This document shows positions 1-11,900 of a stretch of 64,000 nucleotides of DNA, piece after piece (position 1 is the stretch's first letter; each line of letters begins with the position of its first letter). Origin of the DNA: Chrysopilus asiliformis. Taxonomy: Eukaryota; Arthropoda; Insecta; Diptera; Rhagionidae. Below the pieces are notes generated by a model. It saw only the letters and a list, made by a program, of their open reading frames with translations. It was not told the DNA's origin and searched no databases. Location of the stretch: the NCBI GenBank assembly GCA_964034945.1, contig OZ035962.1, forward strand, positions 104,604,034 to 104,668,033. Reading direction: 5' to 3'. The position numbers were made by a program, and so were the translations under genes.

Positions 1-1398
1 CGTTTTGTTGAGGTATCCTTAGAAAATCAACAACAACCAACGATACCAACACATAATCATGAACTGAAGTTGAAAAACACATTCGGTTGGACCCGCATCG
101 ATGTCCTTACCATGTTGATAGTATGTGTATTTCTGGCATCCCTTTCGTTCTCCCTTCTGGTTGAAGCACTTCAGACTCTGGTAAAAACAATTATTTTAAG
201 ACGCCCAACATTTAAAAGAAAATATTACTTTTGTTCCAGATTCACATTGACCATCAAGATACAATGCATCATCCAATTCCTGTATTAATTTTAGGAGGAA
301 TTGGCCTCATCATCAATGGCCTGTGTTATTTATTAATTGGTGGTTACACGATGCATCAGGGTAGTTTTCTGCACATAACTTCTACCGGGGAAGTTGTTTT
401 AGACCACGTGGTCTCTGGGGAATCACTAAAGCCAAAGGAACGGCGTCTTTCAAAGACCAAACGCGATAAAAATCAACAAGCCCAAATAGCCACCCTCCAC
501 AACCTTAACAAACGACAAGGCTTGGTAGAAATGTTCAGAGATGTTTGCAGTACGTTGTTCGTTATCGTATGTGCCATTATTATATACTTTGCGGATGATG
601 AATCCGTCACAAAATTCGTCGATCCTTCTATTTCAATTGCGTCGTGTATTCTTCTGCTTATATTAAGCTACCCTTACAGTAAGATTTTTTTTTCTAGTTA
701 AAAAAAAAACAAATTAATGATTTTATTTTGTACTTACAGTGAAGGAGTCTTGTCTCATTCTTCTGCAAACAATTCCCGGCTCTATTGATATCGAAATGTT
801 CAGAAGTACTCTACTGACAAAATTCGACGACATTGTGAATGTTCACGATTTACATATTTGGCAATTGACTGCTAGTAAATATGTGTCAACCGCGCATATC
901 ATTTTCCAAAGCCCAAAAGTCTACACCGCTATCATGGATGACGTCATCAATTTCTTCCACGAACAAGGAATCACTATTGTTACTATTCAACCAGAATTTA
1001 ATAACAGCCCGAAAGTATGCTTAACAAAGACTTGCATGTTTGCCTGTCAGGACCCTACTTGTGTTGATAAGCACTGCTGCCGAGTTGATCATTGCGAGAA
1101 TAAGAAACACCACAAAATTATACCGGCAATTATGATCACTGAGGAAGATCAGACCGTTATAAAAGATGGAGAAACGGTTGCCACTGAAGAAACGATTACA
1201 ACTGAACTTTGTGTCCCAGCACTGTGCGGAAAGAGGTCCAAGTCAATTGAGGACATCCATTTGTGTTCAACATATGGAATTCTAAAAAGATTCTCTAGCG
1301 AACCGAAACTTTCATCTTGTGATGATCTAAACGGCATTTGTATGGCAGTCAAGGCAAATGAATTGAAAAAGACTGAAACTGATGTGGTTTCGACGTAA
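1..1398 (+). CDS. ZnT1-like zinc transporter (SLC30/CDF family), 3' part
   Basis: Coding exons are 1-180, 240-678 and 740-1398, all joined at GT-AG sites in frame, with stop TAA at 1396-1398. The 5' exons lie left of the window. The protein reads from the loop before TM3 (KNTFGW..) through TM3-TM6 to the cytoplasmic C-terminal domain with the family signature VHDLHIWQL and TIQPEF. That matches the SLC30A1/ZnT1 group, which exports zinc from the cytosol by proton antiport at the plasma membrane. After the CTD comes a Cys-rich stretch (about 1018-1110) and a polar tail. The loop between TM4 and TM5 is not His-rich. In TM5 the usual His-x3-Asp zinc site reads E-M-F-R-D, so the His is replaced and an Arg sits next to the Asp. 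This suggests a divergent insect ZnT1 paralog (ZnT77C-like is my guess). A polyadenylation signal AATAAA follows at 1645-1650. Confidence 0.92.
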
Positions 1399-2562
1399 AA
1401 AACCACATTACTGAATTCACAACATTCATCTATAAACTTAAAATGAGCATAAAATCGTTTAAAATAACTTTTAGTAATTGCATTTCTTGCCATGTAATTT
1501 TAAGCCAGGAGCATTAATTATTTGTTTTATATATTGTTTCATTCTGATTTGTGATAAACATATTTGATCTAAGATAAGGACTCATAAAGCAATTGTATTT
1601 TACATTTAACACAATATTTTCTGTATTTTGTTAGTGTTTTACGAAATAAAATTACTTGTTGAACATTTTATTACATTATTTCGTTGCTAAAAATATTTTT
1701 TTTTTCACGCCTCAGTTTAAGTCTGTGAACGATTCGATTTATTTTTGTTTAGCCAACAAAATATAAGTAGAATTCCTCACCAATTTACACTGAACAAATT
1801 CGTCTGAATTTGTTTGGCTCTTTTTAAAAAGTTTATGGTGGCTTGCATAAAGATTGCGATGAATTGTCGCTTCTGTTTCTTTTTTCTAAACATCAGAAAT
1901 GAAAGATATAACATTTTTAAAAATGGAAAAAACCATAACTCGAGCAAAGTTAGTATACCCTTTGGCGCAAACTGGTTTGTGCCTTAGCTAATGGGGTATT
2001 GAGTTTTGGATTCATGCTTCTTCTAAAATGAGTTGTTCGATTTGAATCGTCTCGGTTATACATTGTTTTTGGCACAACCCTTTTGAGTGCAACAGTAATT
2101 TGAACCCCGTGCACATTTTTTGAAGAATTCCATACAATTGTTGTCGCTTAACTACAACCCGCTTAAGAGCAAAACACCTATTACTGCACAAAAAATAGTC
2201 TTCAATTAAGTTTCTCCATCATATATTTTCCCTTGAATAAGTGTACAAGTGGAAAGAATAGAAATCAGTGCTATTATATTGTGATCCTACCTTCCTAGAA
2301 AGTAAAAGTACCATTTTTTGCAAATATTAAATTAGATTGGCAATTATTTGTATCAGTGAACCAAATTTTTCGTGCCCGTGTTAAGTTTAGTGACCATCAC
2401 TAGAGAACGGATTCACAGTGTCTCTATTTTTGGTTACAGGCTCTCTAGGAAATTTTAGGAGATTTGAACAATTGTGAAGTAGAGTGAAATACCCAGAAAA
2501 GATAATAGACCTACGACGATTTTGTACTAGAATCGAACTCTGCTACGTCTGGCATCTCTCGC
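1399..2562. other. 3' UTR of the ZnT gene and intergenic spacer
   Basis: AT-rich sequence with no credible ORF. The first ~250 bases are the ZnT 3' UTR up to the AATAAA at 1645-1650. At 2434-2449 lies TTACAGGCTCTCTAGG, a motif that recurs upstream of UBE3A and NOP53 (see findings). Confidence 0.6.
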
Positions 2563-2565
2563 AAA

Positions 2566-2592
2566 TCTTTCTTTCAGCCGCCATCAAAAATG
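2566..2592 (+). promoter_or_regulatory. Probable TCT (polypyrimidine) initiator of RpL27A
   Basis: TTTCTTTC at 2568-2575 fits the TCT initiator consensus (YYCTTTYY) typical of fly ribosomal protein genes. The C at 2571 would be the start site, giving a 5' UTR of about 19 nt before the ATG at 2590. No TATA box is evident. Inferred from sequence only. Confidence 0.4.
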
Positions 2593-3499
2593 GTAAGTGG
2601 AGTTGTGTTTAATCAGCGAAGTAAAATTCGTGAATTTCCATTGCATCGATGCAGAGATCGTACAAATAAATATTTAATTTGATCACCCTGAAAGTGTTTA
2701 ATATAAATCCGTACGCATTTTCCGCATCGATAGCTGGATTTCCGTACTTTCTCGCGAAAATGTAGTGTTGTGTTGAAATCAAGTTTCTAACAAAACTTCA
2801 TTTTACAGTCGAACCAGAAGAGAAAGAAGACCAGGAAGTTACGTGGTCATGTCAGTCATGGACACGGTCGTATCGGTAAGATTAGCAAACAAATATTGGT
2901 GAATTGTGAAAATTGAGAAATATCCATTCAGGTAAACACCGAAAACATCCTGGCGGCCGAGGTAATGCTGGAGGCATGCACCATCATAGGATAAATTTCG
3001 ACAAGTACCATCCAGGATACTTTGGCAAAGTCGGTATGAGAAATTACCACTTGAGACGTCACCACAAATTCTGCCCGACAATGAATTTGGACAAAATTTG
3101 GTCCCTTGTGGGTGAAGAGAAGCGCGAGGAGTGCTTAAAGGACAAGAAGGCAGAAAAGGTTCCAGTCGTCGACCTAGTACAATTTGTAAGTAGTTTATCT
3201 TGTCGAGTAGTTGTTATTTCCATGATGATAACCAATAAAGGCGTCGGGCGGTCTGAAAGCATCCGTACAAAATGCGTTCCCCATGTTGCGAATAGCCTTT
3301 CTGATTTGAACTTGTCTCCAAAATATGGATCCGATCAGCAAACAAATTTTAACAAGTATTTAATTTGCAGGGATATTACAAACTGCTCGGACGAGGACAT
3401 TTACCCAAACAACCCATCATTGTTAAGGCCAGGTATTTTTCAAAGAAGGCTGAGCTTAAAATCAAGAAAGCTGGTGGTGTCTGCTTGTTGAGGGCATAA
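2590..3499 (+). CDS. RpL27A: Ribosomal protein L27A (uL15), 60S subunit
   Basis: Exons are 2590-2592 (only the ATG), 2809-2875, 2932-3185 and 3371-3499. The spliced CDS is 453 nt, or 150 aa, which is normal for eL27A/uL15 (about 148-149). The protein starts [19 protein letters not shown], contains the [20 protein letters not shown] segment and the [12 protein letters not shown] core, and ends GGVCLLRA. This is a universal large-subunit protein that binds 28S rRNA. Splitting the ATG from the rest by an intron is common in fly ribosomal protein genes. Intron 3 (3186-3370) holds a probable C/D snoRNA. A possible 3' UTR intron follows at 3514-3700, then AATAAA at 3763-3768. It is convergent with FHIP. 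Confidence 0.98.
3217..3310 (+). ncRNA. Probable C/D-box snoRNA in RpL27A intron 3
   Basis: C box ATGATGA at 3222-3228, D' box CTGA at 3253-3256 and D box CTGA at 3301-3304. The bases just before D' (GCGTCGGGCGGT) are complementary to the universally conserved 18S segment ACCGCCCGTCGC, with 8 perfect pairs next to D' and one mismatch further out. The box+5 rule points to the C in ACCG-C-CCG. That is the neighbourhood methylated in yeast and human 18S rRNA (yeast Cm1639, guided by snR70; human Cm1703, guided by U43). Ribosomal protein introns commonly host such guides. The terminal stem is weak by eye, which lowers confidence. The guide upstream of D (ending ..AATAGCCTTT) has no target I recognise. 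Confidence 0.55.
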
Positions 3500-3513
3500 T
3501 TTATCACGTCTAG

Positions 3514-3700
3514 GTAAATTTACTTTAACAATTGCTTTAATTTTTAATTCCGTCCGTGACGAATTCTTTATTCTTCGTCAGACTTCTGCTGAGTGAATTT
3601 ATAAGAATCATAACTGAACTGAGACTTAAGTTTTTTTTTTTAAATTAACCTTAAGTCCGTTTACCCAACTGTAACTGAATTGATTTTTTTTTCTTTACAG
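3514..3700 (+). other. Possible 3' UTR intron of RpL27A
   Basis: A donor CTAG|GTAAAT lies 14 nt after the stop codon, and there is a strong acceptor (T-rich tract, then TTTACAG) at 3700. Splicing here would be too close to the stop to trigger nonsense-mediated decay. If unspliced, the region is simply 3' UTR. Confidence 0.4.
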
Positions 3701-4103
3701 GTAATTCCATTGGAACTCTCGCTGACTAAAAACAAATGCCGGTCAGAAAAAATATTTTATACAATAAAGCTTACCTCTTCGGTAAAACTGTATTTTATTT
3801 AAACAAAATTTCAGATTAATGATTTGCCATTTTCGAAAGCTTGAATCATTAAAAGCTTGCGTGCGAAAGCTTGAATCATTAAAAACAAAACTGCGGGAAA
3901 AAATGAAGTTTCACATAAGTATTTAGTCCTACCAACTCTAGGTGGAAATCCGATATGCGGGAATAAACAAAACAGCTGCCTTTTAAAAATCGCAATTTAC
4001 TCTGACAGAATTGAAATATGTAGACTCTCATCACCACGCAGCCAATCAGTTTTTCTGTGGTATGCTGTTTCTTCCATCGTCTCGTTACATACGGCAACTT
4101 TAA

Positions 4104-4315
4104 CCCTTAATTTATGAGGTGAAAATCATATGCGTAAATGATGTGGTTTCCAATGGACTTGTTCTAATCCCATACCAAATTCGTACTTTTAACTCGGCAT
4201 ACAACACCATACTGTATGAAGGTACTGAAGATTTCAGAGTCACTGTTCTGAAAACGTGAGAAATAGCAGAGAAAAGTCAATGTGGGTCCACCGGACCCAC
4301 CTCATCAATTAAGGG
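4104..4315. mobile_element. TTAA-flanked MITE (piggyBac-type target)
   Basis: Terminal inverted repeats begin CCCTTAATTTATGAGGTG on the left, and the right end reads CACC..CATCAATTAAGGG. Both are bordered by TTAA (4100-4103 and 4316-4319). The 212-bp element has no coding capacity. TTAA duplication and a CCC start are piggyBac features; the assignment is by inference. Confidence 0.6.
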
Positions 4316-4322
4316 TTAAGCA

Positions 4323-4404
4323 GCGACTTTTCTTAAGTATAGGCGCGAGAAGTGAGGAAAGCGATGGCCCCTCACTTCTCTCGCCTATACTTAAGAAAAG
4401 TCGC
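4323..4404. repeat. Near-perfect 35-bp inverted repeat (tight hairpin)
   Basis: Left arm 4323-4357 and right arm 4370-4404 are reverse complements with a single mismatch, separated by a 12-nt loop. The arms contain AGTATAGGCG and GAGAAGTGAGG. Transcribed from either strand, this would fold into an 82-nt rod. Confidence 0.9.
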
Positions 4405-5956
4405 CGTGTGTAATATAGGCCTAAGGTGCATAACTGAGTTCAGTAAATAGCAAAACATTTTGGTACCGGAAGAACTATTTTTTTTTTACAAAACAAGAAA
4501 GTTTTCGTATCCGGACTCGATTTTATATGCGGACGTTAATATAAATAATGTGGGTGTCACACATTTTTTCCTGCTTTTGAGCCTTTTCGAACAAGTGTGC
4601 GCCATCTCAGTAAACCTATGTGGGAAAATTAGGGCTCTCCGAACATCAAAGGATTTTTTCGTGCCTAATTTGTGCAATGTGCGCTTAACTATGACGACGG
4701 ATTCCAATGCTGGAACCCATCAACAAAAATTTGCGAGTTGAAAATTCGTTTGAGATAAGACTCATTGGATTTGTTAAGATAAGACTTCTAGCATCTTATA
4801 ATACCCGTGTTTTGTGATGTTTAGAATTTAAAATTACAAATCTGAACGATTTTCTTCCAAAATTTGCAAAAAAATCTCAGTAACAAAGTCGTATGCGAAT
4901 CACATAAATGTCAAAAGTTATACAGCTCCAGAAAGATACAATAGCCTTGCACGGAGGCGGGAAAATGCATAACTTATAGTTGCTTATAGTTTCTAAAAAA
5001 ATGCCAGGGGGAGGAGGGAAAAGTATGCACAAGACTCAGTTTGGGCTAGCTATGACCCATAAGACCGTTACGTTTAGCGTCAATAACTACAAATTTTAGG
5101 CCGCCTGACCTAAATTATCAAAGAAAATTTGGGGCAAAATGTAAATAAAAATGCTTTATTTTTGTTAAGGTACATACATACACAAAATCTTGTTTTAAAT
5201 AAAAGTTTTTTTTTTTACAAGGATGAGAAAAACATTTCAAAATTATTTGTCTTTTTAGAAAAGGTTTTTCAAAATCACCACGTTTTTCCCGTCCTTTAAC
5301 ATAAATATTAGTCAATTGAAAAATTAATTCCACTGGCATTCTTGGAGGCCAAATAAACGTTAGTAATTTTTTTTAAAACGTAAGTTTGAGTATAAAAATT
5401 TGTTCTTAAATAAATTCTTCATAATATAAATATACACTTTAAAGAGATTTTACGACCAATGATTGATTAAGTGCTCTGAATATCACCAATTTTGTGTTTA
5501 AAAATCACCAATAACAATTACTGGACAAGAAAATACTTTAGTTTTAAATTTATCTAAACATGTAAAGATTGTTTAAGTAAATTTTACTAGGAAACAAGTT
5601 TCATTTTAAAATTTAGTTCGTTTCTATGTAAAATTTTGTATACAGAACGAAAGTAATAAAACTCACTGGTCGCATTTGGATCAATTGTTCGATAAAACTG
5701 TACAATTTTGGGGAAAATAATAAAAATGACTATTAAACACAATTTTCACTATAAATTCTGCCATAAATCGCCCCTAATCAAATATTGAGGCGATTCAACA
5801 CTACATAATTCATTTTTCAATTAAAAATTAATTTGCGACATAAAAATGTTGCGAAAAATCATAACAAATACAAATACACTTTTTTCTTAATATCGTTTTA
5901 AAGTAAAAATAAAGAAAAACAATGGTTTTTAATTATTGTTTCCCATCGTTTGATTT

Positions 5957-8900
5957 TCACAGCGTTTCGGCGAGCATTACGATCGATTGTTCCTGTGATA
6001 TTGCAGCTAATTCCTTGAGCCATTCATCCAGCAGAACGGCACAAAGCGCCAAATCACGTGTGCGTTCGGTACCACTAGTTGAATTTGCTATTGCACCTAA
6101 AGCCGATGTCATCGACGAAAGAGAGTCCAGCGATGTTGGTTCTGAGCCTCCGCCACCACCACTTGCACCGCCAACGCTCAATGGTAGCGACATTTGATTC
6201 GAGGATATTGACGAGAACGAAGTCGTCTCGCGCAGCGGTATACTATTTGTTTGATTCAATGTGAATGAAGATGAAGGTGTAAAATGCTGGGTTGGAGGAG
6301 GGGTCGACGGAGCTGATCCTAAAATCATTGAATTAGAATCATTATAAAATATTCATGGTTATATTTGTCGATATCACGTACAAATATAAAAGGGGATTGT
6401 GATAAAAAAAATGCAAAGAAAGAAAATAAAATCGGATTACATCTAAAAAAACAAAGCTCTTAAAAATCTGCTCTTGTTAATGAAAAAAAAACATTATTAT
6501 TAGTTTGAAGTCACAACGTTGACATGCACGATAATTTCAATTGAAAAAAAAATATGAGAGATGCAGAGACCGGGAATAAAACAGAAAAAGATAATATTTA
6601 ATAGTACAACATTCGAAAAAAAATTGTTCCAACTGGCACATCTATTTAAAAAGAAAGTCGCATTAAAATAATTGGCTAACTGTTATACTAAAGAGGAACC
6701 TCGATAACACGAAGATTTTTTAATCCCTTGAACTTCCCTATTTTACTTCGTTGTTTTACTTCGATAACTCGAAGGGAACCTTCGAATAATCGGAGTTTAG
6801 CAAGTTTCTTATAAGTTTCATGAGTCACCGTAAACTTCGTCTCATCGGGGTTCCACTGTATATAAATTACTAGAATTTGGACCCGGCTTCGGCCGGCTAA
6901 AAGCGTGAACAGAAAAAAAAACTTAGGAAAACTAAATTCAGTTAGTTAAAAATTAGGTAGCCTGCATGCTGTTCGTTAGTTTTTTCTCTTTGGAAAATGA
7001 TTAACAAACTAACAAAAAATTCCAGTACTTGCATTCGGTATTACTTTACCCCCCTCCGCTTACTCCCCCACCTCTGGGGCTACTTTTTAATGGGTCTGTG
7101 TTGGGGCTGGACCCCCGACGAACCTCTATGCCAAATTTCAGGCCAATCGGTTCAGTAGTTTGCCCGCGAAAGAGTAACATAGCGCAAAAACTAAGTTTCG
7201 AAATCACTTTACCCCCTCCCCTTACTCCCCCCACCCCTCGCTCTACTTTTTCGTATGCCTATGTTGGAACCAGAACTACCACAGACGCTCATGCCAAATT
7301 TCAAGTCAATCGGTTCAGCCGTTTTTGCCTGAAAGAGGAACAGACAGACACCAACTCATTTTTATATATTAGTAAGTATGATGAAATATCAGCAAAGATT
7401 AGGTAAATAAAGATGTGATTCCCAAAACAAATGTTGGAGTTCCAAATAAAACCGACAGCGGAAATAGAATCTTTAGTATTCCTTACAAAACGATAAATAT
7501 TTTTGACGAATTCAGATGGTGGTTTTCCTTCATAAAATGAAACTATTGTAATGCATAAGATTTATGCTGGGTTTACACGAATGACAGATAATGACAATCT
7601 GTCATAAAAGAAAGGACAAGTTCATTGAGGCTGTTTAGATTAGCGTTTTGCCTGTAATTTTGACAGTTTCGTTCATGGCCTGGCGCCTGGATCGGCTAAT
7701 CTAAACAGCCTCATTCTTTTATTAGAGATTGTCATTTTTCTGACAGAAATAATGACAAAAATGATACTATTTACACGATGATGACAATTTATGACTAAAA
7801 AACGACAAATTTGTCAATCGTGTAAACGCAGCATTAGTTTAGAATAGTTTTCAAATGGTGTTATAAAACGGTATTAAATGGTGATGATAAATATTTAAAT
7901 GTTCTCCCGTATCACGATTGACGTGTCGTTTTCGACATGAGTCGTTTTACGTGTGGTAGAAAATCACTAACAACAACATGTGAAACGGCTCTTGTCGAAA
8001 ACGACACGACATTCTCAATACGATTCAATCTTTTGAGATTTGACATCGGATTAATTCATTTTACATTCATCTGTTTGGGAAGAGTTTATAAACCGTATCT
8101 CTACTGTACTTTATTTCCGATCTCTTTAATAAATAATTATCAATACTTCCGCATTAATTTTGAAGCAATTACCATACCTACCTGGCCTGCTATTAGTTAA
8201 TAATTTTAACATAAAGAGTGCTTTATTAATTAAATATCTATGCGATCTTCAACGATCTGAATTAACTGGTGAACAATTTTCAAATCGATAATTATGAATT
8301 TTTACTCATTATGTTTTTTAACCACTAATCAAGTGTTTCTCAATACGGGGTACAGAGGGTACACCAAGTCTTTCAAAAGAAAATAACAGCTACTAAATTT
8401 TTTTTAAAAATAGCAAACAAAAGTTTCACATTCTGCAAATACAGAAATCTCCGGTTATAAGCAACACGCTTTATTGTTATGCACCTCAAGAAATGAGATC
8501 CTCTGTATATCCTCAGTATATTTTCAGAGAAATTAATAGCAGTTTAAAAATTCAGAAGGCTCATATTAACACTTATAATATTATATTTTGAATAATTTCA
8601 AACTATCCCTTACGGCATAATCCATAAGAAAATATGATAAAAAGCTTTTTATTGCACAAGAAAATTCACAGAATTTTATATGAAATTGAAACAGAATTTC
8701 GACCTGAACAATTTCATTAAAGTTTTGAACTTAGAAATGTAATTCCGATAAGTTTCTTGAATGCAAACAAATTTTTGAAATTCAACATATTCTGGTAACC
8801 AAAAGTCCAAAAGCATATGAAATTAGTTTTAAAAATATAAAATTCAGAAAAAATTAGCAAAAACTACATAGTACGACTTCTATACCCAATTGAAGAGACT

Positions 8901-11900
8901 AAAATTTAATTGACGATAGATCAATCAATGCACTAGCAGTAAAATCACAAGAAGAGCGGGATTTTTTCTTTAAAGTGCAGCACATTTCCAATCGTCAATT
9001 AAAAACTACGCATTCAAAGAGAATAAAAAAAAACATGCATTCAAGGTTGAATTAGTAAACAATAAAATACTACCAATGTTAATTAGCAATATCAACACTT
9101 AAAAAAGTAACAGGCGAACGATTGCCACAAGATTCTTTCTATACAATGATTTTGGTTCTAGTTTAAGTGGCAAACGTTTTAGCAAGAGTAGTCCATAAAG
9201 GAATTTCGAAAATAAAAATATTTACCAGTGAAGAATGCGTATATTTGCGATAAACCAGATGAAGCTGATAATAAAAGAGAATTATGTAATCAATTGTAAC
9301 TTTGTGATAGATACGTTTTCATTTATTAAACGGTTTATAGTAAATCTATAAAATCTTAATCGAATGAATGAAATGGATTTGAAGAGATTTAATTATGAAA
9401 ATGAAATAAAAATATTATTTCTAAATGTGTATGTGGTAAATGTTAAATTAGTTGAGTAGAAAACAATTTATTTGCCGCTTTTTTATTACTTCTTGAGTGT
9501 TGTGTGAACTACAAAAACAATTTCCTTGCAATTAATTTAATTTTGAAACAAATAAAAAAATCAAAAGTAACAAAAATGTATTACAACTAAAAATCGTGAC
9601 ATTCATTTGCAATGCGGCTAAATTAAAAAGCTTTCTTTGAGAATTTGCGTTGACCTGAAACCCCTTTTTTTGAAATTATCTTAAAACTATTGAAGAATGA
9701 TTCGTCGCCAATTGTGAGTTTTTATTGAAATGTTGAAATTATATTAGCAGTATTTAGAAGAAAAACAAACTCCACTTACCATTCGATCGTCGAAACATAT
9801 TTGAAAAAGACTGTGAGAAACTCTTTCGTTTCGAATCGTTTCGCTTGAACGGATCGTATGACGACGATGGCGTCAATTGCGGCGGTGTCGCCGCTGAAAT
9901 GTTTGCCGTTGTGGTTTGATTATAGGAGAGGCCATTTTTGCCGGGATTCTTTGACGCTTCAATTGCACTTTTGCGAGCGTTTACCAACTGAAATTCGCGA
10001 TCAATGAGAAACGACCGGGCAATGTCAATAATTTCCAATGAGTCTTCGGTTACTGGTAGCTCGGCATCAATTTGTTGCTTTAGCATACGCAGCACTTGAT
10101 GAAATGATGGCGTATCCGAGGTTGTCGCAATATCTGGCCGTAAGAGTATTGAATGAAGAAGTGGCAGCGGATACCAAGCGATTCGCGTTATAAGGCCCGT
10201 TAGATGTAGATTAACGTAGAGTGAATTGCTAGTGAATGTTTGCAACTTCCCCCAAATTGCTGTTGAGAAGGGACCTAAAACACAAATTTTTTAAGTTTCA
10301 TAAAGAAAATTTGGTTTTTTTAGGAAATTAAGTGGAATAATTACCCAAGCTTACTGTCCCTTGCGTGAAAAGATCCTCAGAGAAATCTAAATCAGCAAAT
10401 GATTCGAGTTTTCTATTTGATAGTTTCCAAATCGGTTCACTTCTCCGATTTATCTCCTCGTGTTCAAGGCTTTTATTGACAATCGTTGAGGCTACCGAAC
10501 TGCTGGCCGTCTCTGCAGAATCATCATCTGGCCGCCACTTAAACGATTCATATCCACTAGACTCACCGATCGATTGAAGGCTATCGTATTTATTTTTATC
10601 ACAATCTTGTATTTGTGCATCATTTGGATTATTCGGATTGAATTCCGCAAAGAAACTCTTAATGGCTTCAATTAATTTATCATTGGCTCTTTGGGAATTT
10701 GGTCCATTGTTGCCACATCGCGGTGGCCATTTTTGGTAACGGTACGTGCTAGACCACTGCAGACATGCCGCTTGGCATTGAGCGATTTTGTGATGGGCAT
10801 CGAACAGGTACGCATGAAAATTGGAATAAAGGCTATCGCCAGAATGCATCCCGTAATGATTCCAGTTGGCTCCAATTGTTTTACTCACGGGGGATTGTTG
10901 AGGTCCAGTTATTGCTGTCACAACTGTCGGTGTCTGTGTCGTCGCCATTAGAGAAGTCGTTGCCGTTCCTGAGTTCGTCGTCGGATTCGTTGTCAAATCC
11001 ATTTGCTTCTGCTTGTGAATGAAGGCTGATTTTTTCATAACATCCGGTGTCAAGTCCAAAAAGAAATCCACTGCATTCGTGTAGGGATCGATACGATTGA
11101 TTTTATGACGATGCGATATTGGAACATGCTTTGCTGGTAGTAAATACTTGAGCAGCAATTCCAATACCACATCTTCACAGTTCAATCCAAGCAATGTGTC
11201 GAACAATGAAAGGGTCACCATGCATAGCTGAAATTTAATGTGGAAATATTTTACATTTAATGCACGAAATGTCTAAGAAAATGTTCTGGAACGTAATTGT
11301 AAAAGATTACAATTGCAGTAATGCAAGTAAAATTATATTCTAAAGATTTTTTTTCTAATAAAATCACAATAAAACATTTTCGAGGAAATCGCACAATTTT
11401 TTTATTTGTATGGAGAGTGGAGAAGTTGCTCAATTTTTTATATTTGTGGATGGAATTTAGCGGATCTGTTCAAAATTTTAAGTTTCTACCTGACTTTGGT
11501 AGTAAATGTAGGTCCTCTGCCGATTTATTTTTAAAATTACTATAAAATAAACACAATTTAATATTTTCGTAGTTTTTGGCTTTATTGAAAAGCGTAAATC
11601 TTCCGATTTACGTTATGATAAGTTATGAAATTCAATTTCATTCAAACCAATTTTGTAGTACATTTTCGATGGTTTTGAGGTCATTTTTCACGAATAGCTC
11701 GATATGCCGAGACCGTTCCGCAGTTCCGCGGAGGTCAAGCAACATCACCAAAACTGCTGATTACACGGTTATTGAACGGGTCGCTCAAGAGACTAATTGT
11801 TGGACGGTTTGTGTGGAACTTAGGCCAATTCTGCTGGAACCAGAGCTCGTCCAAGTCTATTTCATCAATTTCTGACCAAAAACATCGGTTATCATGCCTT

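Larger units (their letters stand above)
3769..5956. other. Intergenic spacer between convergent RpL27A and FHIP
   Basis: AT-rich, with a short TTAA-flanked MITE (4104-4315) and a hairpin (4323-4404). No ORF has coding character. The last several hundred bases are probably the FHIP 3' UTR, but no clear polyadenylation signal was found on the minus strand. Confidence 0.6.
6319..9225 (-). other. FHIP intron 7, rich in repeats
   Basis: This 2.9-kb intron contains a pogo-like MITE (6688-6858), an interspersed repeat ending in a CAGA microsatellite (6870-7374), a TTA-flanked MITE (7565-7833) and a palindromic element (7912-8014). The remainder is AT-rich without coding signal. Confidence 0.7.

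Noticed and set aside
2593..2808. H/ACA snoRNA in RpL27A intron 1
   Set aside because: No clear H box or ACA with paired hairpins could be identified by eye.
3556..3620. GTGACGA..CTGA in the RpL27A 3' UTR region as a second C/D snoRNA
   Set aside because: The C box departs from RTGATGA and no rRNA complementarity or terminal stem is apparent.
6079..6264. Plus-strand frames opposite the last FHIP exon
   Set aside because: Shadow of the low-complexity Gly/Ser/Pro exon; no start context or splice support.
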